Assembly: GCA_900548405.1 (NCBI GenBank)
Contig: UNSJ01000003.1
Coordinates: forward strand, 1-64,000
Direction: 5' to 3'
Source of the DNA: Candidatus Gastranaerophilales bacterium
Lineage (GTDB): Bacteria; Cyanobacteriota; Vampirovibrionia; Gastranaerophilales; Gastranaerophilaceae
Length of the DNA stretch: 64,000 nt
This document shows positions 47,853-55,768 of the stretch, in pieces. Both the position numbers and the translations under genes were made by a program. The notes under the pieces were generated by a model. That model was not told the origin of the DNA. It searched no databases and saw only the letters and a list, made by a program, of their open reading frames with translations. Positions within the stretch are counted from its first letter, which is position 1. Each line of letters opens with the position of its first letter.

Positions 47853-48848
47853 ATGGGAGCATTAATAGTATTTTTGGTATTAGTCTTTGTTACGGGGCTA
47901 TGTATAGGCAGCTTTTTGAATGTCGTAATACTCAGAACTTTAAGCGAAGAATCTATTGTATTCCCTGCTTCCAAATGTCCTAAATGCCAAAATCCGTTAA
48001 AATGGTGGCATAATATTCCTGTTATATCATATATCTGCTTAAGAGGAAAATGTGCATTCTGCAAAGAGCCGATAAGCATTCAATATCCTATTATAGAACT
48101 TTTAACAGGCATTATTTACTTACTTTTATTTATGAAGTTCGGCATAAGCTTCGACACTCTTTTTGCCTGGGTAGTTGCATCAATATTAATTGTTATTGCG
48201 GGAACTGATATTAAAGAAAAAGTTGTTTATGATGTTCACACATACGCGCTTATTGGTGTAGGGCTTTTATATGCTGTTGTAACAACAATAGCAGCGTCTG
48301 TTCAAATGCATCAGGCAGGAACTCATATTGAATTTACAAAATATTTATTTTTAAATAATCCTATATCAACTGCTGTTTTAGGTATTCTTGCAGGTGCAAT
48401 AATCCTTGAAATATGTGCACGTTCAGGCTATTTGGTTGCGGGAACAAGAGCATTCGGAGAAGGTGATACATACATCGCCGCAGGGCTTGGCGCACTTTTC
48501 GGCTGGAGAACACTTCTGGTTGTATTGGGTTTAAGCGTAATAATTCAGGTAATTTTGTTTTTGCCAATCTTTGTAAAAAGTATGATTAAAAACAAAGAAT
48601 GGAAAACTCTAATATCATTTTTCACTTTTGTAATCTACGCAATCGTATTTTATATATTGCAATACACAAGAGTAATCACGGCAGATACTCATATACCGTA
48701 CATAATCGGGGCAATCATACTTGCTGTAATAGGTGTTTACACATGTGTTCAAATATTTAAGGGGCTTCGTGAAAGACCTGAAACAAGAACATATATGCCA
48801 TTCGGACCGGCAATGGTAGCGGCTGCATTTTTAGCGTTGTTATTGTAA
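47853..48848 (+). CDS. pilD: prepilin peptidase (leader peptidase / N-methyltransferase)
   Basis: 331 residues, eight or more membrane helices. An N-terminal methyltransferase part with the zinc motif CPKCQNPL...CAFCKEP (two CxxC, about residues 43-76), and the two catalytic aspartates of A24 peptidases: GTDIKEKVVYD (about 118) and GEGDTYIAAGLGALFGW (about 208). It cleaves prepilins ahead of the FTLAE motif, and at least seven such substrates are encoded in this window. It lies 17 nt after the sigma factor. Confidence 0.93.
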   Translation: MGALIVFLVLVFVTGLCIGSFLNVVILRTLSEESIVFPASKCPKCQNPLKWWHNIPVISYICLRGKCAFCKEPISIQYPIIELLTGIIYLLLFMKFGISFDTLFAWVVASILIVIAGTDIKEKVVYDVHTYALIGVGLLYAVVTTIAASVQMHQAGTHIEFTKYLFLNNPISTAVLGILAGAIILEICARSGYLVAGTRAFGEGDTYIAAGLGALFGWRTLLVVLGLSVIIQVILFLPIFVKSMIKNKEWKTLISFFTFVIYAIVFYILQYTRVITADTHIPYIIGAIILAVIGVYTCVQIFKGLRERPETRTYMPFGPAMVAAAFLALLL

Positions 48849-49064
48849 AATGCATTTTCTGTAAATTTCAGATTCTAAATCACTGTATTCATCAGTAAGT
48901 GCGTCTAACCTTTGGCATGCAATTTTTGCGATAGGAAGAATATGTGAATAGTCAGAATTATTGTTAATATAGCACTCCAGACTATCTCTTATGCATTTTG
49001 TTATGGCAGTAATTTCGTTAATTTTAAGATTAACATCGTCAATCATATCTTCAAGTTTGCCCAT
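48840..49064 (-). CDS. small hypothetical protein, 74 aa
   Basis: A predicted all-helical protein (MGKLEDMIDDVNLKINEITA at the start) with three Cys. The family is not recognised. It is divergent from an XRE regulator and separated by a 34-bp palindrome, so the two genes are very probably co-regulated. Shine-Dalgarno AGGAGAA precedes the ATG. It overlaps the pilD end by 9 nt. Confidence 0.65.
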   Translation of the reverse strand: MGKLEDMIDDVNLKINEITAITKCIRDSLECYINNNSDYSHILPIAKIACQRLDALTDEYSDLESEIYRKCILQ

Positions 49065-49083
49065 AAATTCTCCTATGTTTAGA

Positions 49084-49117
49084 TTGGTTAAGTCATAGTA
49101 TACTATGACTTAACCAA
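49084..49117. promoter_or_regulatory. 34-bp perfect palindromic operator
   Basis: The sequence from TTGGTTAAGTCATAGTA (49084-49100) is exactly mirrored by TACTATGACTTAACCAA (49101-49117). It sits between the divergent genes at 49064 and 49164 and contains TATACT, a possible -10 for the minus-strand gene. This is the expected form of a dimer-binding operator for the adjacent XRE regulator. Confidence 0.8.
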
Positions 49118-49128
49118 AGTTTATCATA

Positions 49129-49157
49129 TTGCAATATCATTGTCAATACTTGATAAT
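49129..49157 (+). promoter_or_regulatory. promoter giving a leaderless XRE mRNA
   Basis: TTGCAA (49129-49134), 17 bp, GATAAT (49152-49157), 6 nt before ATG 49164. No Shine-Dalgarno. Confidence 0.65.
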
Positions 49158-49163
49158 AAAAGT

Positions 49164-49373
49164 ATGAACACAAGAGCATTAGGACTAAATATTCGAGCAG
49201 AAAGAAACAGAAAAGATTTATCTCAAGCTGAACTAGCTGAAAAAATCAATATGAGCGAAAACTCTATTAATGCAATTGAACGTGGCAAGCAAATACCGAG
49301 CGCAATCAATTTATACCTAATCGCAAAAGCACTTGATATAGATATTAACGAGCTTTTCAAAGGAATAGATTAA
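49164..49373 (+). CDS. XRE-family HTH regulator, 69 aa
   Basis: One Cro/CI helix-turn-helix (DLSQAELAEKINMSENSINAI, about residues 16-36) and a short dimerisation tail. ATG 49164 is preferred over the TTG at 49140, which lies inside the promoter. It very likely binds the palindrome upstream and represses itself and the 74-aa gene. It overlaps the ruvA stop by 4 nt. Confidence 0.82.
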   Translation: MNTRALGLNIRAERNRKDLSQAELAEKINMSENSINAIERGKQIPSAINLYLIAKALDIDINELFKGID

Positions 49374-49987
49374 GCCGATAAAATCTTTAATGCCTCTTTT
49401 AAAATTTCCTCTGCTGATGCTTTGTCATTCAATATTGCAACAGCTTTTGAGATTGCATCCTGTATTTCTTTTCTTTCATACCCCAGTGAAACAAGAACCA
49501 TTTGAGCATCCTCAACCGCCCTGTCGTCAATTTTTGCAGGCGTAATCGATGTAATCTTTATCGGTTCTTTTGTTTGATAGTTCATTAATTTGTCTTTTAA
49601 TTCCAAAATAATCTTTTGCGCAAGCTTTGGTCCTACACCTTTTGCACGCGTAATCTCTTTGTAATTTCCGTCAATTACAAACCCGATAAGCTCTGAGGAA
49701 TCAAATTCATCAAGCAGCGTCAAAGCCATTTTTGAACCCACACCAGAAACCGAGGTAAGAATATTAAATATATCCCTGTCCTCTTTGTGCAAAAAGCCGC
49801 AAAGGCTCATTTTGTCCTCTCTGTGCAAAAGAACAATATAAATCTTTATCTCACCGTCTGCAAGTTCATTAAAGTCGCGTGAGGTAACCTCCAAAAGATA
49901 CCCTATTCCAAATGCTTCAACAGTAACATAAGCACCTTTTGAAGTGTTTGATTTGCCCGCTAAAATCCCTTTTATATAATCGTACAT
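49370..49987 (-). CDS. ruvA: Holliday junction branch migration protein RuvA
   Basis: 205 residues: OB-fold domain I (MYDYIKGILAGKSNTSKGAY), domain II with helix-hairpin-helix segments (LTSVSGVGSKMALTLLDEF; TRAKGVGPKLAQKIILELKD), and domain III (VLVSLGYERKEIQDAI) that contacts RuvB. It binds four-way junctions. Its ATG overlaps the dnaA stop by one base; last gene of the ppiC-pepP-rlmB-dnaA-ruvA run. ruvB and ruvC are elsewhere. Confidence 0.95.
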   Translation of the reverse strand: MYDYIKGILAGKSNTSKGAYVTVEAFGIGYLLEVTSRDFNELADGEIKIYIVLLHREDKMSLCGFLHKEDRDIFNILTSVSGVGSKMALTLLDEFDSSELIGFVIDGNYKEITRAKGVGPKLAQKIILELKDKLMNYQTKEPIKITSITPAKIDDRAVEDAQMVLVSLGYERKEIQDAISKAVAILNDKASAEEILKEALKILSA

Positions 49988-51384
49988 TATTGTTCCCTTA
50001 AAGTTCTTCTTATCACGGAAATATCCTGATCAAGATTTTTGTTCGTTTTTAAATCATCCCTGATTTTTTCGTATGAATAAAGCATTGTTGTGTGTTTCTT
50101 TTGGAAATACTCAGCAATATTTTCAAAGCTTTTTTGAGTAAGTTCTCTGGACAAATAAACAGCAACATGACGCGCTGAAGAAACCCTCTGATTTCTTGCA
50201 GAACTTAGAAAATCAGCTATTGAAACTCCGTAATAATCACCAACGGCTTTAGCAACTTTTTCAATAGTAATTTCATGCTTCATAGCTTCACAGTTCAAGA
50301 CTTTCTTTGCAAATTCAAGAGTTAAGTCAGTTTTTTCAATATCTGCATAAGCACTTACCTTGTTAAAAGCGCCTTCAATCTCTCTTACATTGCTCACATA
50401 ATTCTTTGCAATATATTCAAACACATCAAATTCAGCCTTAATCCCAGCCATATCTGCAAGGTTTTTCAAAATCGCAACACGTGTTTCAAAATCAGGAGGA
50501 GTAATGTCAACCATAAGTCCCATTTCAAAACGAGTTCTTAAGCGGTCAGGAAGTGTAGGAATATCTTTTGGAAGCCTGTCTGAAGTTATTACAATCTGCT
50601 TGTTGTTGTTGTGAAGACTGTCGAACGTATGGAAAATTTCTTCCATTGTATAAGTTTTGCTTTCCAAAAACTGAATGTCATCTATCAGAAGAACATCTAC
50701 ATTTCTGTATTTTTGACGGAATTTATCCATTCTTGAGTTTCTGTCATTGCCGCCGCATTGAATATTTTTGATAAGCTCGTTAACGTATTCTTCTGTTTTA
50801 ATATATTTTACGCGAAGTTTCGGCTTATTAAAAATTATATAATGACCGATTGCCTGCATAAGGTGGGTTTTTCCAAGCCCTGATGCTCCGTATATAAAAA
50901 GCGGATTGTATTTTTTTGCAGGGTTTTGTGCAACGCTAAATGCTGCTGCATGCGCAAATCGGCTGTTTTCGCCGACAACAAAGTTCGAAAATTTATATTT
51001 CAAATTCAAATTTGCAGACGACTGCATTTGAGCAAGGTTATCAATAATCTTGCTTTCCTCAGTTTCAGGCAGTGCTCTTTTAGCCTTTTGTAATTCTTTT
51101 TTCTTTTCTTTCTGATATTTGTCTGCTAAATCAGCATCAAAAGTAATATGATAGCTTACATCGTGTCCCAAAACTTTTTTAAAAGCTTCAAGTATCTGCT
51201 TGTCATAGTTAGCTTTAACAACCTGAGGTGCAAGCGAATGAACTGTCAAAAGAGAAAAAACATTACCGTCAAAATCAGCGGGCTCTAATGCTTCCATCCA
51301 CATTTGAAAAGCAGGGGCTGGAACATTCTCGCTTAACTCTTTTTTAACATCACTCCATAGATTTTTTACTTCCAAAACATCCAT
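49987..51384 (-). CDS. dnaA: chromosomal replication initiator DnaA
   Basis: 465 residues. Domain I (LWSDVKKELSENVPAPAFQM), a linker, AAA+ domain with Walker A GASGLGKTHLMQ (about residue 172), Walker B VLLIDDIQFL, and domain IV with the box-binding signature SSARHVAVYLSRELTQKSFE and KKHTTMLYSYEKI. It initiates replication at oriC. It sits between an rRNA methyltransferase and ruvA; dnaN and gyrB are not adjacent and I see no cluster of TTATCCACA boxes beside it. TAGAAT (51396-51391) ends 6 nt before the ATG and there is no Shine-Dalgarno. Confidence 0.96.
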   Translation of the reverse strand: MDVLEVKNLWSDVKKELSENVPAPAFQMWMEALEPADFDGNVFSLLTVHSLAPQVVKANYDKQILEAFKKVLGHDVSYHITFDADLADKYQKEKKKELQKAKRALPETEESKIIDNLAQMQSSANLNLKYKFSNFVVGENSRFAHAAAFSVAQNPAKKYNPLFIYGASGLGKTHLMQAIGHYIIFNKPKLRVKYIKTEEYVNELIKNIQCGGNDRNSRMDKFRQKYRNVDVLLIDDIQFLESKTYTMEEIFHTFDSLHNNNKQIVITSDRLPKDIPTLPDRLRTRFEMGLMVDITPPDFETRVAILKNLADMAGIKAEFDVFEYIAKNYVSNVREIEGAFNKVSAYADIEKTDLTLEFAKKVLNCEAMKHEITIEKVAKAVGDYYGVSIADFLSSARNQRVSSARHVAVYLSRELTQKSFENIAEYFQKKHTTMLYSYEKIRDDLKTNKNLDQDISVIRRTLREQ

Positions 51385-51396
51385 AAAAATATTCTA

Positions 51397-52149
51397 CTAT
51401 AAAAATAATTTGTATAAAACTACCGCGCAGGAAATACTTAAATTTAAGGATTCAACTGATGAAGCCATTTCAATTTTTACGCTGTCTGTTGAAAAATTAA
51501 CAAGCTCATCCGATAACCCGTCAGCTTCTGACCCGAACATAATCAAACATTTTTCAGTGCACCTGAAATCTTTTAAATATTTTTCAGCTCTTGGTAATGT
51601 TGCAATTCTTTGAAAATCAGAAAAATACTTCTCCAATTCATGAATATCTCTGATATATAAAACAGGAATTTTCCACAAATTTCCGACTGATGAGCGAACG
51701 CATTTAGGGTTGTACAAATCCGCACATTCGCTGCCAAAAAGCACAACTGCATCAGCGCCAAAAGCAGTGGATGTTCTCAAAATTGTTCCGAGGTTTCCCA
51801 AATCTTTTATATTTTCCAAAAGCACAACTTTTTTTGCACTGTTTAAAATCGAATTATCATAATGCTTTTTAACACCAACAGCAACAGCATCCGGAGCAGA
51901 ATCCGTTGTGGAAATCTTTTTTAAAACTGGTTCTGTTGTCAAAATAACCTTCTCACCCAAAAATTTGTACTGTTCTGCTTTTTCCTTGAGTACAAAAGCA
52001 TATTCAATCTCAATTCCCACATTAAAAGCTTCTTCAATAGACTTGAAGCCCTCCAAAAGAAATTTATTTTCTTTATCGCGGTATTTTTTTTGCTGAAATT
52101 TTACGGTTTCTTTCACTAAATCATTATTAACACTTGTTATCTCTTGCAT
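51397..52149 (-). CDS. TrmH/SpoU family RNA 2'-O-methyltransferase
   Basis: 250 residues from ATG 52149 (GAGG 8 nt upstream; the frame start at 52164 is inside the preceding gene). The SPOUT core shows the three motifs: ENIKDLGNLGTILRTSTAFG, MFGSEADGLS and ESLNLSISCAVVLYKL. It methylates a ribose in rRNA or tRNA; the RlmB (23S G2251) type is most likely, but a tRNA target is possible. Starts one base after the pepP stop. Confidence 0.88.
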   Translation of the reverse strand: MQEITSVNNDLVKETVKFQQKKYRDKENKFLLEGFKSIEEAFNVGIEIEYAFVLKEKAEQYKFLGEKVILTTEPVLKKISTTDSAPDAVAVGVKKHYDNSILNSAKKVVLLENIKDLGNLGTILRTSTAFGADAVVLFGSECADLYNPKCVRSSVGNLWKIPVLYIRDIHELEKYFSDFQRIATLPRAEKYLKDFRCTEKCLIMFGSEADGLSDELVNFSTDSVKIEMASSVESLNLSISCAVVLYKLFL

Positions 52150-52150
52150 A

Positions 52151-53671
52151 TTATATAACCTCAAATTCTTTCAGCCACTCTTTTTCCTGCTCATTCAGCA
52201 TTGAAAAATCTATCAGTTTCTTTTCATAATTCATGTGAACAAAGGAATGTATTTTACCGTCTTCCATATAGCAGGAATTTTCAAGCCTTATTCCAAAATG
52301 GTTTTCGTTATACAAACCGGGTTCTATGGTAAAACACATATTATCTTTGATTTCCACTTTTGCCATTTCGTTTTTGCTTAGGTTAGGCGGATATTCATGA
52401 ACGCTTACGCCTATTCCATGCCCGAGCCCATGATTGAATACAAAACCTTCTATATCGTTTTCAGAATAAATTTTTCTGGCAATAGCATCAATCTCATAAC
52501 CTGTTTTAAAGATCGAATTATAAGCGTTTAAAAACATTTTCAAAACCGTTGTATACACACACTTTTGGAGTTCTGACGCTTCTCCTTTTACAAAAACTCT
52601 TGTAATATCAGTTGCCAAACCCTGCTCATAATATGCTCCGCAGTCAATCAAAACAAGACTTCCGTCTTTCAAAACCTCATCTTTTGAGCACTTTGAATAA
52701 TGCGCAAGGGCTGAATTTTTGTCCTTTGCAACAATTGATTTAAAACTCAAACTTTTAGCTCCAAAGCGCTTAAATTCTTTTTCCAGCTGCTCTGCAATAT
52801 CGTATTCTGAAATATTATCGTTGTTTTCAATAAAATCCCTGATAGCTTTTACAGCCAAATCAGTTCTTTTAAAGGCATCCTTATAATGAGCAATTTCATC
52901 ATCCGTCTTAACTGATTTCATAAGTTTTATAGGACTGTCATCAAGAATTTTTGCCTTATCACCGATTAACGCAAAGTCATAAGCGTTAATTGTAGATTTG
53001 TCAACGTAAATATTCCCCCTATAACTTTCAACAAAATCATCAATATCTTCAAGAAGCCGCGCCCTGTCATTTATAATAACAGCTTTGCCGCAAATCTTGC
53101 TTGAATAATTTTTGGAAAAATCTCTTAAATTAAAAAGATAAGAAACCTCCTCAAGGTTAGTAATCAACACAGCCCCGTCAAAGTTCAAATCCTTAATTTT
53201 TTCCTCAACAGACACACCCTCAACAGCAACAATATTTGAATTATCATAAACCGTATTTTTATCCAGCGGATCATCTGGAAAGAACTTTAAATTTAATCCT
53301 TTTTCAATTAAATATTCAACACGTTTTTGAGAGTTTTTCTTAGAAAAAATCCCTAAAGTTTCGTTTTCAGGAATTTTTTTCACAAGCTCGTCAAGAAAAA
53401 TCTGTCCGGTTTGAAGTTTAACCACAGTCACAAGATCATGATTAACCTCCAAATCTGCCTGAATATGATATCTTCCGTCAACAAACAGGAAAATATTATC
53501 GGGCGTAACAAGAACATCACCCGTAGAGCCCGAAAAATCGGTTAAAAAATAACGTGAATTTTCCTCTAAAGGCGCATATTCAACCAAATACTTATTGGTA
53601 GAATTTACAAGCAGGTAGTTAATCCCCTGCTCATTCATAAATTCACGTATTTTATTAACCGCATCAATCAT
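52151..53671 (-). CDS. pepP: Xaa-Pro aminopeptidase (M24B)
   Basis: 506 residues. The C-terminal pita-bread domain has the metal ligands in LIDCGAYYEQGLATDITRVF (two Asp), HGLGHGIGVSVHEYPP, FTIEPGLY and RLENSCYM. The N-terminal half is the two creatinase-like domains. It removes N-terminal residues ahead of proline; with efp it concerns proline-rich proteins only loosely. Its ATG overlaps the ppiC stop by one base. Confidence 0.9.
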   Translation of the reverse strand: MIDAVNKIREFMNEQGINYLLVNSTNKYLVEYAPLEENSRYFLTDFSGSTGDVLVTPDNIFLFVDGRYHIQADLEVNHDLVTVVKLQTGQIFLDELVKKIPENETLGIFSKKNSQKRVEYLIEKGLNLKFFPDDPLDKNTVYDNSNIVAVEGVSVEEKIKDLNFDGAVLITNLEEVSYLFNLRDFSKNYSSKICGKAVIINDRARLLEDIDDFVESYRGNIYVDKSTINAYDFALIGDKAKILDDSPIKLMKSVKTDDEIAHYKDAFKRTDLAVKAIRDFIENNDNISEYDIAEQLEKEFKRFGAKSLSFKSIVAKDKNSALAHYSKCSKDEVLKDGSLVLIDCGAYYEQGLATDITRVFVKGEASELQKCVYTTVLKMFLNAYNSIFKTGYEIDAIARKIYSENDIEGFVFNHGLGHGIGVSVHEYPPNLSKNEMAKVEIKDNMCFTIEPGLYNENHFGIRLENSCYMEDGKIHSFVHMNYEKKLIDFSMLNEQEKEWLKEFEVI

Positions 53672-53955
53672 TAATTTTTACCTGTTAATTGGATTAAGTG
53701 CCAGCCGAACTGAGTTTGTACAGGTTCTGAAACTTCGCCGATATTTTCCATAGAAAATGCAGCATCTTCAAACGGCTTAACCATCATGCCTCTGCCGAAA
53801 AATCCTAAATCACCGCCGTTTTGTCCTGACGGGCATAAAGATACTTCTTCTGCTGCTTCTGCAAAAGATTTTCCTGCTCTGATTTCTTCCAGCAAACTTT
53901 TAGCTTCATCCTCTGTTTTAACAAGAATATGACTTGCTCTAACTTCATTTGTCAT
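53671..53955 (-). CDS. parvulin-type peptidyl-prolyl cis-trans isomerase
   Basis: 94 residues, a bare parvulin domain: ASHILVKTEDEAKSLLEEI, SGQNGGDLGFFGRGMMVKPFEDAAF, and FGWHLIQLTG. No signal peptide or membrane anchor, so cytoplasmic (PpiC-like). First gene of the ppiC-pepP-rlmB-dnaA-ruvA run; Shine-Dalgarno AAGGAG. Confidence 0.9.
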   Translation of the reverse strand: MTNEVRASHILVKTEDEAKSLLEEIRAGKSFAEAAEEVSLCPSGQNGGDLGFFGRGMMVKPFEDAAFSMENIGEVSEPVQTQFGWHLIQLTGKN

Positions 53956-54030
53956 AATAATAACTCCTTATGTAATCTACATAGATTACGCTAACATAAA
54001 ACGCAGAGCTTTTCAATAAGAGTTTAGAGC

Positions 54031-54067
54031 AATAAAAAGACTTGTCCTGCGGGAGGCTTGACAAGTC
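54031..54067 (-). terminator. rho-independent terminator on the minus strand
   Basis: GACTTGTC (54067-54060 sense) and GACAAGTC (54046-54039 sense) form an 8-bp stem followed by TTTTTATT on the minus strand. No minus-strand protein gene precedes it, so it should end a non-coding transcript. Confidence 0.75.
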
Positions 54068-54310
54068 GTTGCATATCAAACATAGAGTTTGTTTTTTATA
54101 TTTAATCGTACATAGTATCGCGTAAATCTTATTAAGGGTATAAGCCTGTTATATTTTAAACCAAACCGCTAAAGAAAAAATCTTATCGCAACCCCGAAAA
54201 AGTGCCTGGATATAACAAGCTTATGTATATATAATAACGTCTTTTTCTAAGCTTTTCACCACTCCCGAGAATAAGTTTTAAGTGAATTTTCTAACAATTT
54301 ATAACTAACT
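54035..54310 (-). ncRNA. candidate structured non-coding RNA
   Basis: The 430-nt gap between ppiC and tRNA-Gly has no ORF but, read on the minus strand, holds a long imperfect hairpin: ATAAGCTTGTTATAT (54223-54209) pairs with ATATAACAGGCTTAT (54157-54143) around an inner region with further short stems, and a rho-independent terminator closes it at 54031-54067. A rod-like RNA with internal bubbles suggests a 6S-like RNA, but I cannot assign a family; hallmark motifs of RNase P, tmRNA and SRP RNA are not visible. The 5' end is a guess. Confidence 0.4.
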
Positions 54311-54352
54311 CTTAAGAATTATATTTTAGCTATATTTTCACCTTGACTATTG

Positions 54353-54382
54353 CAAAATTTTTTGTTTATATTATATTAAAAG
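54353..54382 (+). promoter_or_regulatory. promoter of tRNA-Gly
   Basis: TTGACT followed after 18 bp by TATATT, just ahead of the mature tRNA 5' end at 54386. Confidence 0.55.
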
Positions 54383-54385
54383 TAT

Positions 54386-54458
54386 GCGGAAGTAACTCAA
54401 TGGCTAGAGTCCCTGCCTTCCAAGCAGGTTGTTGCGAGTTCGAGTCTCGTCTTCCGCT
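54386..54458 (+). tRNA. tRNA-Gly (TCC)
   Basis: Acceptor GCGGAAG/CTTCCGC, D-loop AATGGCTAGAG, anticodon stem CCTGC/GCAGG with loop CTTCCAA (anticodon TCC), T-arm GCGAG-TTCGAGT-CTCGT. CCA not encoded. Its 3' end is repeated downstream. Confidence 0.95.
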
Positions 54459-54508
54459 AATAAAGAACACTCATCGTCAGGATGGGTGTTTTTTATTAGC
54501 ATACAGAT
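54441..54508 (+). repeat. tRNA-Gly 3' end plus terminator, repeat copy A
   Basis: This 68-bp stretch (tRNA 3' end, terminator, AGCATACAGAT) recurs nearly identically at 54785-54851; an 18-bp core CGAGTCTCGTCTTCCGCT is also present at 54633-54650. Confidence 0.85.
54466..54497 (+). terminator. terminator of tRNA-Gly
   Basis: AACACTCATC/GATGGGTGTT with a short loop followed by TTTTATT. Confidence 0.85.
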
Positions 54509-54784
54509 AGAACGAGAAATTGCTTTGCTGCGAGTTGCGCGAGGGAGCTGAGGCTGGAGTGATTTTGTTGTAAGGGGTGTAATCCCTGAAAACAAAACAC
54601 GGAATTGCCGTTAAACGCGACCGAGCAAGACGCGAGTCTCGTCTTCCGCTTTTTTATTTGTTTTTAATAAATTTTTATTCGAGACATCGAACTGGTATGT
54701 TACTCGTGTTTCTCGTAACATACGGAGTTCAATCCTACGGAAATCCTGCCTGACAAGGCTCATGCTGTTCGCCTGTCATGCAAG
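54509..54784. other. non-coding segment between tRNA 3'-end repeats
   Basis: No convincing ORF. It starts with a stretch of higher GC content (around 54530-54632) and contains a hairpin GTATGTTAC/GTAACATAC (about 54692-54722). The middle holds another partial tRNA 3' end. It may be the remnant of one or two small insertions at the tRNA gene; no integrase is visible. Confidence 0.5.
54633..54650 (+). repeat. tRNA-Gly 3' end core, partial copy
   Basis: CGAGTCTCGTCTTCCGCT exactly as in the tRNA T-arm and acceptor, without the terminator that follows in the other two copies. Confidence 0.85.
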
Positions 54785-54851
54785 CGAGTCTCGTCTTCCG
54801 CTAATAAAGAACACTCATCATCAGATGGGTGTTTTTTATTAGCATACAGAT
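54785..54851 (+). repeat. tRNA-Gly 3' end plus terminator, repeat copy B
   Basis: Second copy of the 68-bp unit, differing by a shorter terminator loop. The hairpin AACACTCATC/GATGGGTGTT with T-run is intact (54810-54840). Confidence 0.85.
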
Positions 54852-54916
54852 GTCGACTTGATATTATTTTATGTAAATAATATACTTATTTTACATTGAA
54901 AAACATTGAGGGATAT

Positions 54917-55768
54917 ATGATTAACGAAATTTATGATTTTTCGGACAAGGTTGAAAAACTCTTAACAGCATTAAAAATAAAGTTTATTTTTGAACTTATT
55001 ATTGTCTTTATTATAGGAGTTGTGTGCTTTAAATTAATTGACATGTTTGACACGCATCTTAAAGCGAAACTTTCATCAGGCAAAAATTCGCCTTTAACAA
55101 GATTTGTCCCTATATTAAGCAATATATTTAAGGGATTGGCAGTATTCTTCCTGCTTGCATCATTCTTGCAAAGTCATGGTTACTCGATGTCATCTTTGAT
55201 AGCAGGTTTTGGAATTACAGGTTTGGCAGTCGGCTTTGCGGCGCAAAAAACAATTGCAAATGTATTCGGCACATTAGGTATACTTTCTGACCATTCTTAT
55301 CAGCTTGGTGATTATATCAGCGTTAACGGCCACGAGGGAACTGTTGAAGAAATTAATATGCGCTCCACAAAAATCAGATCTATGGACAATTCTGTTATAA
55401 TTTTACCTAACGATATAGTTTCAGGCACAATAATCAAAAATATTTCTGCAATGAAAAGAAGAAGAATTTTTGAAACCTTCGGAGTAACTTATGATACAAA
55501 CGATGAAAAGTTAAAACGTGCTGTTTCTATTCTTGAAGAAATTTTAGCATCAAATAGTGATATACATAAAGATTTTATTGTATATGTAGAAACACTATCA
55601 GCAAGTTCAATAGACATAAAAGTAAGCGCTTACACAAAAACAAATGTCTATGCCAAATACCTAAAAATCAAAGAAAATGTTATTCTGGATGCAGTAAGAA
55701 GATTTAGAGAAGAAGGAATTGATTTTGCATTCCCTTCAACAACCGTATACATTGCTAAAGGCGAATAA
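54917..55768 (+). CDS. mscS: small-conductance mechanosensitive channel (MscS)
   Basis: 283 residues from ATG 54917 (TTGAGGG upstream; the TTG at 54896 is less likely). Three membrane helices; TM3 is the Gly/Ala-rich pore helix IAGFGITGLAVGFAAQKTIANVFG (about 88-111), followed by the beta domain (GDYISVNGHEGTVEEINMRST) and the alpha-beta cage. It opens under membrane tension. Its stop overlaps rlmH by one base. Confidence 0.92.
   Translation: MINEIYDFSDKVEKLLTALKIKFIFELIIVFIIGVVCFKLIDMFDTHLKAKLSSGKNSPLTRFVPILSNIFKGLAVFFLLASFLQSHGYSMSSLIAGFGITGLAVGFAAQKTIANVFGTLGILSDHSYQLGDYISVNGHEGTVEEINMRSTKIRSMDNSVIILPNDIVSGTIIKNISAMKRRRIFETFGVTYDTNDEKLKRAVSILEEILASNSDIHKDFIVYVETLSASSIDIKVSAYTKTNVYAKYLKIKENVILDAVRRFREEGIDFAFPSTTVYIAKGE

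Noticed and set aside
51385..51396. Replication origin next to dnaA
   Set aside because: The gap is 12 nt and no DnaA box cluster is seen nearby.
54404..54595. A 63-aa minus-strand ORF over tRNA-Gly
   Set aside because: The TRTRNNLLGRQG part is the familiar spurious translation of a tRNA gene.
54386..54851. A prophage or island at tRNA-Gly
   Set aside because: No integrase or cargo gene between the repeats; only short non-coding inserts remain.
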